Positions 38,581 through 45,899 of a DNA stretch of 64,000 nucleotides are shown here, piece after piece. Source of the DNA: Rostratula benghalensis (Eukaryota; Chordata; Aves; Charadriiformes; Rostratulidae); contig VXAI01000192.1 of assembly GCA_013399305.1 (NCBI GenBank), positions 1-64,000 on the forward strand, written 5' to 3'. The translations under genes were made by a program, and so were the position numbers. Numbering within the stretch: position 1 is the stretch's first letter; every line of letters starts with the position of its first letter. The notes under the pieces were generated by a model that was not told the DNA's origin, ran no database searches, and was given only the letters and a program-made list of their open reading frames with translations.

Positions 38581-40857
38581 AAAAAACACAAAAGATTTCT
38601 TGCTTTCTGACTGCCTTTATATATAGCAATCAAAGAAAAGCATTGTGAGTTGATAATATTGCAATACACCATGCATCTCCTTGCAGCCTGTAGGTTGCTG
38701 TTGAATTCCCAGCCCATTTTTTGCAGTATCTTTGCAATATTTGCAAAAGACAGAAATATCTGCAATATCTGCAAAGACAGAAAAACCATCATCTACCTAA
38801 ATTAGTAAACTGCACTGAGACATTACTCAGTCACCAGTTAACTGAATTCATTTTCTAATTAAAAAAAAAAAAAAATATCTTAGCAGATGTCAGGACTACC
38901 ATGTCCAGAGTTCCAGACAATACTCTTGAACTCATAAATATCCTTAACCGATCTTGGACTGATGCCGGGAGACCACTAATGTTGTGAAGTCTAGTATTCA
39001 GAAAATGAGAAACTATCACAATGAAGTTTGCCACAAAGTTTGCGTTCACCTCCTTATACATATGCATTGCATTGCAACCCTTTCTTAGCATGCAAGCTCT
39101 TGCACAGGGTCCCTGACTCAGGCAAGTAAGGGCAATCATTCAGCATTCCCTTTTATCCTCAGTGGAAGGGCCTCAGGCCTCACTTAACACATAAAACTGA
39201 AAACCTTCAGTGAATTCAAAGCTGATAATTCCCTCGCTAATATTTCTATAGCAATTACTTCATGCTCTCAAAGATTGAATTTTTAGAAGTGTGCTTAGAC
39301 ACCTGTGCAGGCTGCCAGGAGCCTCTATGAGATTTTCAAAATTGGATTTGTCATGAGGCATTGCAGCATTCTGGAAGCCTCCGTCTTCAGGAGGTAGTAA
39401 CCCTGATCATCCATCCTCATTGCAGCAGAGGAGGACTCCTGTAGTCCAGATGTACTATTTCGAAGAGATCAAGACCTCCCCTTACACATTCCTTGTCTTT
39501 GTGCCATACCCAGCTGGTCTCTCTATCTCACTGTTTGGGTCTAGCCAAGGGGTCAGGGAAGAAGCTGGGGATGTAAAGGGGTTCAGACAGAACTGAAAAG
39601 GCCTTGCAAGAGGACTATTTGATTGTAGAAGTAGCTAAGAGGTTCAATAATTTCTCTGCCTGCTGCTGTTATCCCAAGATCAAGGGTTAGGGGACCCTGT
39701 GGGACGTGCATCCATCAAGTCCTTGAACACAGCTGAAGTACATCAAGACAGGTTGGTCTAAGGTATGCTGGCTGGGAAGGCCATTAATAAAGTGAAGATT
39801 GCACATGAGTTACAGGGGAATATATAGTATACCTCAATATGGTAGCCCAGATTCATTAAAATTCTTTAATAAATATGAATAGATTAGCATTTTTTGTAAG
39901 CTAGAGGGCACAATCTGCTTTAAGGTTACTTTTGGATGCTTCCAGAACACATTAGAGAGATCTGCTGATATATCAGCCAATTTCACCTTAAATATCTCAT
40001 ACAATCCTTTTGGGTCTCTGCATTCAAAAGTGACCATTTTTTCTTCTTGTGTCTTCTTGTAATCCTGGCCTGAACCAGACTGCTTTATCTAAACTTCAGC
40101 AGTCCATGGCTTTCCATGGCAACCTTCTTAACTGTAGAGTGGTGGCTGTACAGCTTATTTCAATCCAGGAACTGGAATGTGGTGTTTGGGAATGCTGCAC
40201 CGGGGTCTGTGCAGTGCTGTGCAGTCCTGGGTGGTATGTGGCCGAGCAGCAAAGCCTGGTGACATGATGTGTTTGTTTGTCTTGCAAGGACTGTTGAGGA
40301 CTGCTTGCCAAGGTTTGTGCCTGGAATCTGGAGCAGCTCATGCGCTTCTCTGGCAAAAAAACAATTCAGATTTGTATTTTTGCTCTTTGGAGATTTTGTG
40401 TTTGAAGTTGGTTGTTACAGCGAAACCGCAGCTGATCTTTGCTGATCCCCAACAATAGAGGTAAAAGCAATCCTATGCAAGTCTGCTAATTATTCTGCAT
40501 CACCGTGTAGTTGGTCATCCAACTACCCATTTTGCTTATCATACTATCACAGCCTGTGACACCCAATGTCAATAACAGAAAGAAAGAGAGACCAATTTTG
40601 CAGTGCACAGTAATTGATTATATCATGTGAATTATGCATTAAAATGTCTCTGTGTTGCTTTTCGGTTTATAGACTCACTGAAAGAAAGCTTGTGCTATGT
40701 AAACCTAATGTTGCCTCTCCCTAAATAATATACTATGTGGAGAATTTTAAATTAATATGTCTCTGATTTCGGTGATCCCATATAAACTTAAGTTTGTGTT
40801 AATAATAATTAGTAATTACTGACATTTCCTATTCATATCTTAGCAGATACATATTGC
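38581..40857. other. Intergenic sequence
   Basis: No supported gene. A degenerate tandem duplication of a 27-28-bp unit lies at 38733-38787 and an A-run at about 38861-38874. The stretch ends abruptly in AT-rich DNA where the TOPORS-like fragment begins at 40858. Confidence 0.55.
38733..38787. repeat. Two-copy tandem repeat, 27-28-bp unit
   Basis: TGCAATATTTGCAAAAGACA at 38733 is followed 28 bp later by TGCAATATCTGCAAAGACAG. The two units differ at a few positions and one base in length. Confidence 0.8.
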
Positions 40858-41065
40858 ATTTGGGTGGCTCCTAAAAAAGTCCACCCAGACTTCGGGAGGG
40901 AAGGAGTCCTCCACCTGAGCCCCGGGCACCGCTTCCTGGTGGTCTTCGGCTGAGAGCTCTGCAGGGCGTGGGACATCGAAGGTCAAATAGTCGTCGTCCG
41001 ACCACACCGACAAGACGATGTTCGTCGCCACGCACCTGCACATGGCGCAGTTTGGCATCTGCAGT
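40858..41065 (-). pseudogene. Truncated copy of the TOPORS-like gene
   Basis: This 208-bp segment matches 42274-42481 at all but about four positions (roughly 98%). It encodes residues about 39-107 of the neighbouring TOPORS-like protein, from LQMPNCAMC to FFRSHPN. It lacks the first six zinc ligands of the RING, the TOPORS helical region and the tail. To its left the match stops in AT-rich DNA and the frame ends after a few codons (AICIC stop). To its right (upstream on the minus strand) it fuses to sequence related to 43703-43749. The resulting 137-codon open frame (40840-41253) is a chimera and unlikely to be a working gene. The near-identity implies a recent duplication. Confidence 0.9.
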
Positions 41066-41345
41066 TTGATCCACGGCCGCCTCCCTGAGCAGGCTGCGCT
41101 GCTGGCCTGGGATGTGCAGATCCCTCTGCCGGGGCTGGGGGAGGCAAGCTGCTGGCCATTTCCCGCCCTAGGCCAGGTCTTGCTCCCTCCTCCCTTGTCA
41201 TCCTGGGATGCTGCAAGCCTCACCTCCCTCCATCTAGCAGCGCAGGCTTCCACCGGCTAGGGAGAAGGCCCGTCCTCCATAACACTGGCAAGCTGGCAGC
41301 TTGGGCCTGGGGATCAGGAACATTGCCCCTTTTCTGACCAGCCGC
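41066..41345 (-). repeat. Partial duplicate of the 43.7-kb GC-rich module
   Basis: 41066-41107 matches 43708-43749 with about two differences (GATCCACGGC, GCCTCCCT, GCAGGCTGCGCTGCTGG). About 41283-41330 matches about 43743-43790 around CAGCTTGGGC and GGGGATCAGGAAC. The 175 bp between these two pieces (41108-41282) has no counterpart there. Together with 40858-41065 this makes a rearranged, internally deleted copy of the 42.27-43.79-kb locus in the same orientation. Confidence 0.75.
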
Positions 41346-41630
41346 CCAGCCGCAGCCCTGGAGCTGAGCAGAACTCACTCTCGGGGGCAGAAGCGAAGCA
41401 AGAGCGCCGGGGCTGCCTGGAAGGAGCCACCGGCATCAACATCCCAGCCCGACCCCCCACCCCCCCCCACCAGCAAAGGGTGGCGCGGTCACAGACAGCT
41501 CTCTCCAGACAGTCCCACTGACCCCAGGCGGCAGCGGCCACCGAGGGAGACGTTGGCCACCGACAGGGTGGCGCAGCCACACCGCCCGCACCGTTAGTGA
41601 CACCAAGACTTCTCCTAGAGTTCTTACTCC

Positions 41631-41636
41631 TTTATT
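41631..41636 (-). promoter_or_regulatory. Polyadenylation signal of the TOPORS-like gene
   Basis: TTTATT on the plus strand is AATAAA on the minus strand, 82 nt past the stop codon of the TOPORS-like reading frame. The spacing suits a short 3' UTR ending near 41610. Confidence 0.6.
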
Positions 41637-41718
41637 TGATTTCCCAAGAAATGAGTCCCAATTAAGGTGACGAAGGAGAGCCTCCCGGTCTGCTTTGCCC
41701 GCCGTTTGTGGAGGCCGC

Positions 41719-42594
41719 CTAGCGCCGCCGGCGTGGCGGCCTCTTGCGGGGCTGGGGAGAGTCCTGGGGCTGAGGAGCCCTCCTCTTTGGGGGGCGCCGG
41801 GGCCTCCTGGGCGAGCGGTCCCTGCCACAGCCGAGAGCAGAGGGGCTGCGGCTGCTGCCCTGGGCAGAGGGACTGGCCGCCGCTGCCTCCCTCGGCTCCC
41901 CCTGGGGCTGGGAGCCCAGGGAGCCGCTGGAGGAGGCCGGCTGGGGGCCGGCGTTGATGGGGCTAGGACTCGATCCAGCCGTGCTCTCCTCCTCCACCTC
42001 CTCCTCCCCGGCAGTTTGTGGGTCCTGCTGGGCCAGGTGCCGACGGAGATCCTGGCCACACAGGCGTGCGGCGGCCATGGTGAGACGGCGCAGGAAGGTC
42101 GCCGTCAGTTCTGGCAGGCAGATCTGCAGCTGCCGCTCCAGCACCGCCTCATCCAGTCCCCACAGGCACAGGTGGACCACGATGGTCCCCTCCACCGCAG
42201 CCACGTCCCACCACCGGTCCCCGTAGAGCAGCGTGAGCTCGCGTCTCAGCCACGGCCTCAGGGGCCTCAAGCTATTTGGGTGGCTCCTAAAAAAGTCCAC
42301 CCAGACCTCGGGAGGGAAGGAGTCCTCCACCTGAGCCCCGGGCACCGCTTCCTGGTGGTCTTCGGCTGAGAGCTCTGCAGGCCGTGGGACATCGAAGGTC
42401 AAATAGTCGTCGTCCGACCACACCGAGAAGACGATGTCCGTCGCCACGCACCTGCACATGGCGCAGTTTGGCATCTGCAGTGCCCAGCGCATGGCGCAGC
42501 CTAAGCAAAACCGGTGGAGGCAGGGTGACAAGTAAGCGACGTCCTCTTCATCGCCGTGGCAGATGGGGCATCTCCACTCGCTCTCGGTGGCCAT
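41719..42594 (-). CDS. Compact TOPORS-like RING E3 ligase, 291 aa
   Basis: The intact reading frame encodes an N-terminal C3HC4 RING with ligands C9, C12, C25, H27, C30, C33, C44 and C47. The spacing is identical to that of TOPORS 3.3 kb away, and AYLxxCLHRFC is shared. An FSVWSDDDYLTF segment follows, matching the FHTIRAEDDFKEY segment of TOPORS. Residues about 98-185 align with the TOPORS helical region (VDFFRSHPNSLRPLRPWLRRELTLL against AEFFRHNPACLHRLVPWLKRELTVL; each quoted as landmark). An acidic linker EEEVEEES precedes a Ser/Pro/Arg tail ending in a basic RKRPPRRRR. It is 291 residues against about 1000 for TOPORS; the long RS and SUMO-interacting region is gone. The start has a strong context (A at -3, G at +4), and a splice acceptor lies 87 nt upstream. 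The likely role is a nuclear RING ubiquitin or SUMO ligase (inference from family). R48 after the last cysteine suits an E2-activating 'linchpin', but the Pro usually found between the last two cysteines is Ala. Confidence 0.85.
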   Translation of the reverse strand: MATESEWRCPICHGDEEDVAYLSPCLHRFCLGCAMRWALQMPNCAMCRCVATDIVFSVWSDDDYLTFDVPRPAELSAEDHQEAVPGAQVEDSFPPEVWVDFFRSHPNSLRPLRPWLRRELTLLYGDRWWDVAAVEGTIVVHLCLWGLDEAVLERQLQICLPELTATFLRRLTMAAARLCGQDLRRHLAQQDPQTAGEEEVEEESTAGSSPSPINAGPQPASSSGSLGSQPQGEPREAAAASPSAQGSSRSPSALGCGRDRSPRRPRRPPKRRAPQPQDSPQPRKRPPRRRR

Positions 42595-42683
42595 ACTTCC
42601 CGGCGAGCTGTGGTGGGCCGGGGAACACTGAGGACGAGGAGCTGCTCCCTCTCGCCGCTGCCTCAGCAGTGGGTGTCACCGCT
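42595..42683 (-). other. 5' UTR segment and 3' splice site of the TOPORS-like gene
   Basis: On the minus strand, a pyrimidine-rich CCTCCCTTCATTTTGCAG ends with AG at 42683-42682, then 87 nt lead to the ATG at 42594. This looks like a genuine acceptor, so the gene probably has at least one non-coding upstream exon within the GC-rich island. I could not pick the matching donor with confidence. Confidence 0.5.
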
Positions 42684-43702
42684 GCAAAATGAAGGGAGGC
42701 CACAGTCACTCCCTGTCCCGAGGAAGGGAGGGGAGGGTTGGGGAGGGCAGAGAAGGGAAGGAAGAACTGCCCGGGCCCCTGGAGAAGGACACCCTGCTGG
42801 CTAGCCCAGCCCCACCGCCCGCCCCACGGGCACCCTGCGGGGACGTTTCCCCCGCCAGCTCACCTCCGCTGCTGCAAGCACGTCCCGCAGTGCCCGGCTG
42901 CCTGAACCAGGCAGGGCCGGGGAAACACAGGGGGTGGCTCTGGGATGGGCACGAGAGCTGCCGACAGCAGCCCCCAAAGCACCAGCCAGCACCGGGAGAA
43001 GCCTTGCTCAGCCCTCCACACCTCGCAGGCACGCTCGGCAGGAGTCCAGGCACGAGCCAGGCTGGCCCAGGTTCTGCCGGCGCCCCAGGAAAACCAGCCA
43101 GGGACGTGAGGTCACAGTCCAGTGCTCACCCGGGCACAGTGATGGCACAGTGGCTCATCTGGACCCGCCCCCGGCAGCCCTCACCCGGGCACTGATCCAA
43201 CCGTCTTCCACTGAAGGACTGCTCTCACTGTAAAAACTGCGTTTCTTACTAGGGGATCAGTCCTGTCCCAGCCACCAGCAGCTGATGGAGGCAGAGGAGC
43301 CACGCAGGCAGAGCACAGGGGAACCCCGAGGAAATCCCTGCACTCGCTCTCCCTGGGCTGCGCTTCCACTCACACCTGCCCAGCTGTGCGGGTCCCCAGC
43401 TGGCAGGACAGAGGCCTTGGAGAGACGCCGTCCCCAGGGCAGGAGCACTCCCTCAAGGAGGCTCCCTCAAGGCTCCCTTCTGTGCCCCTGGATAGCTCGT
43501 GGGCCGCCAGCCTGCCATCCTGCTGGAAGCAGCCTTTGGAGGCTGCGGGGCCACCAGGCCGGTTCACCTCGCCCTCCAAAGAGCCAAGGGGAAAACAATA
43601 AAATAACATAAAATTAACTAAACTGGGGCAAAACGATGCTGAGCAGGGAAAGAACGCTGTTGGGAGGTCACCCGTTGCCCTGGCAAGTGTAGTTGCAAGA
43701 CT

Positions 43703-43795
43703 GACAGTTTGATCCACGGCTGCCTCCCTAAGCAGGCTGCGCTGCTGGCAGCTTGGGCTTGGGGATCAGGAACGGTTTCCACTTTTCTGGCTCTC
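43703..43795 (-). repeat. GC-rich module shared with 41066-41345
   Basis: Contains CAGTTTGATCCACGG, GCCTCCCTAAGCAGGCTGCG and CTTGGGGATCAGGAAC, found again in two pieces at 41061-41107 and about 41283-41330. It lies upstream of the TOPORS-like gene at the edge of the GC-rich island. It may be an exon or promoter part of the ancestral unit; its open frame is short. Confidence 0.7.
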
Positions 43796-44061
43796 ATTAC
43801 TCCTTTTCCATCCTCTGGTTTTGATAACACTGGAAGGACAGGCCTTGGTCATATAGATCTCTGTATACATCGTGACAATCTCCTCTTCTTTATCTCCAAA
43901 GGCTGAGCTCTGTCGCCAGCCTAACAACCCTGAGAACACTTGTTCTCATGGAAACCCTTTTACCTCTTTGCCATTTCAAAGGGCTCAACAAACTCCCCAA
44001 AATCCCCTGTGCTCGTAGCGTTCCAGCATCTGTGGCAGTGAGGAAAATCTCAGAAGCTGTG
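43796..44061. other. Unassigned sequence between duplicated modules
   Basis: No gene recognised. This is sequence of ordinary composition linking the GC-rich block to the inverted-repeat arm. Confidence 0.4.
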
Positions 44062-44204
44062 GTGTCACCTCAGTCATCCAGAACAGTTTGGAAATCACCA
44101 TCCCTTGCAGGTAATGGAAGAGAGTGCAACACATGGTCAGTACCACGCCGCAGGAGCTGCAACCTGTGTATAGGAGCACATTAAGGAGCAGGTTTTTCAG
44201 CAGG

Positions 44205-44576
44205 AGCTGTGAGTTTGTGGGGGACCCACACTGGGGCAGTCTGGAGGATCACCACCCTGTTGAAAAGAGCCAGGCTGGAGCAGAGGGACAGCAATAAGGA
44301 GGAAAGAGCAGCACCGAGTTTGACAGGCTGACCGCAACACCCATCCCTGTTCCCCCTGCGCTGCTGGGGAGGAGAATGAAAAGTCAGTGCTGAAGGAGTG
44401 AAGTTGAACCTGAGAATAGAGAGGAAAGCACTTACAGTTGTGTCTCTGTTTCTCATTATCCTTCTGAATTTTTAATTGGCAATACGTGAAATTAGTTGTT
44501 TCTATTGGGCCTGTAGCAGCGACCGTGAAGTCATCTCCCTGCCCTTGTCTCACCAGCTTTCCTCTTATTTCCCACG
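44205..44576 (+). mobile_element. ERV LTR, same family as 20220-21275, cut by a gap
   Basis: Family landmarks appear in order: GGGGGACCCACACTGG, GGCAGTCTGGAGG, CTGACCGCAACACCCATCCC, CCCCCTGCGCTGCTGGGG, GAAGTTGAACC, TCTCATTATCCTTC, GGGCCTGTAGCAGCGACCGT. The 3' end should fall inside the N gap that starts at 44577. The orientation is plus, the same as the 20-kb copy. Confidence 0.75.
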
Positions 44577-44836
44577 NNNNNNNNNNNNNNNNNNNNNNNN
44601 NNNNNNNNNNNNNNNNNNNNNNNNNNNNNNNNNNNNNNNNNNNNNNNNNNNNNNNNNNNNNNNNNNNNNNNNNNNNNNNNNNNNNNNNNNNNNNNNNNNN
44701 NNNNNNNNNNNNNNNNNNNNNNNNNNNNNNNNNNNNNNNNNNNNNNNNNNNNNNNNNNNNNNNNNNNNNNNNNNNNNNNNNNNNNNNNNNNNNNNNNNNN
44801 NNNNNNNNNNNNNNNNNNNNNNNNNNNNNNNNNNNN
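44577..44836. other. Assembly gap (260 N)
   Basis: A run of 260 N inside the repeat. By comparison with positions 51-242, the missing bases should include the last part of the LTR and roughly 100 bp of flank. Open frames that appear to cross it are artefacts. Confidence 0.98.
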
Positions 44837-44886
44837 ATGACTGAGCCATGTGCATTGCACGTGCACGGAGCAGGCCCTCTGCATGT

Positions 44887-45403
44887 CCTACATGGTCCCC
44901 CATCCCCAAGCTGTGTGAATGTTGCCAGAAGCAAGGTTGCCAGGGGAAGCTGCTCTGTTGCCCAGGCTACTGGCAGGACAGAGATGGTCAGGTCTGCAGT
45001 AGAGAAACATGGGCTCCTCCAGAGCTGCACAGCCGCAGGACGCCAGGGAGAAGATGCAGACTGCAAGAAGGGCAATACACCAGAGATATTTGGGAAAAAA
45101 ACCAACACATTTCTCATGGGATCTCTGAAACGTGAAGAGAGGTAGCACAGAGAGGCCACTGAGCTTTGGGAATACTCACAACTGCACAAAGGCCCAGCAA
45201 TCTCATCAAGGCTGTTCCTGTGTTCAGTGAAGGCTGGGACCTGATGACATCCAGAGGCCCTTTCCAATCTGGAGTACTGCTGACAGCATGAACATCAAGT
45301 GGTCCATAACGGTAAGACAGCCAAACCCAAAAGACTGATGCTCTGTTTGCTAAGGACACAGTCCACACATGTAAATTAATGTTACAAAAACAGGCCTTAT
45401 TGC
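44887..45403. other. Sequence between inverted repeat and TOPORS 3' UTR
   Basis: No gene recognised. At about 45236-45278 the phrase ACCTGATGACATCCAGAGGC followed by CCTTTCCAATCTGGAGT resembles a decayed CR1 3' UTR in plus orientation, but only weakly. Confidence 0.4.
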
Positions 45404-45409
45404 TTTATT
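45404..45409 (-). promoter_or_regulatory. TOPORS: Candidate TOPORS polyadenylation signal
   Basis: TTTATT on the plus strand is AATAAA on the minus strand, 491 nt downstream of the TOPORS stop codon at 45900-45902. It implies a 3' UTR of about half a kilobase. Other AT-rich signals exist nearby, so the choice is tentative. Confidence 0.5.
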
Positions 45410-45899
45410 CAAGTTTTGACTTAGCTTAATTTTACATTACTTGAAGTCCCCATTGAAGATCTGTATAGAAATCGCTGACTCCTTTTCAACAGAGATCAGC
45501 TGAAAACAAATAGATCACAGCAACAGTACAATTCAGACTAAAGGATTTCCTAAGCAAGTTTTTCCTTTCTCTAAGAAGAGCAATCCCCATCAAGTGCATT
45601 TCCTGGCTTTTGGTTTGGGCTCCTTTTTTGTTGCTTGCAATACTCTGTGGCTATATATTACATACTACAAGAATACAGGATGGCTTTATGAAATTACAGC
45701 TTCCAAAGAGTCTTCTGAGAAAGTTACGTACTAGCAATATTCCATCATCTTTGACTAAAAAGTGCATACGCATTCAAAGGTTTTACACATTTCCCAGGCA
45801 TTTTTCAACATACACAAATTACAACAGGTGCTTTTTATTCTCAAAGATAAAGAGGAAGGTACGAGTTCAAAAGTTTAAGAATCATTTTATGTAAGAGTG

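Larger units (their letters stand above)
41360..43640. promoter_or_regulatory. CpG-rich / GC-rich island over the TOPORS-like gene
   Basis: CpG dinucleotides are dense from about 41360 to 42640, covering the coding region. Very GC-rich sequence continues to about 43600, upstream of the minus-strand gene, where its promoter should lie. The flanks fall back to AT-rich DNA. GC boxes and pyrimidine tracts are common, but I see no TATA box placed convincingly. Confidence 0.65.
44062..44886 (+). repeat. Right arm of the dispersed inverted repeat (partner 1-333)
   Basis: About 44062-44147 and 44837-44886 are near-exact reverse complements of about 333-243 and 50-1. Between them this arm carries an LTR body (44205-44576) and a 260-N gap, longer than the left arm's 190 bp. 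The conserved ends on both sides show that both arms descend from the same LTR-containing sequence. Confidence 0.85.

Noticed and set aside
40840..41253. 137-codon minus-strand frame as a gene
   Set aside because: It is a chimera of a truncated TOPORS-like copy with unrelated GC-rich sequence, and the RING has only its last two zinc ligands.
41695..42369. 224-codon plus-strand frame opposite the TOPORS-like gene
   Set aside because: Shadow of the minus-strand coding region in CpG-rich DNA. The minus strand has the RING and TOPORS homology.
44197..45267. Open frames crossing the 260-N gap, both strands
   Set aside because: Translation through N is meaningless. The flanks are LTR and unassigned sequence.
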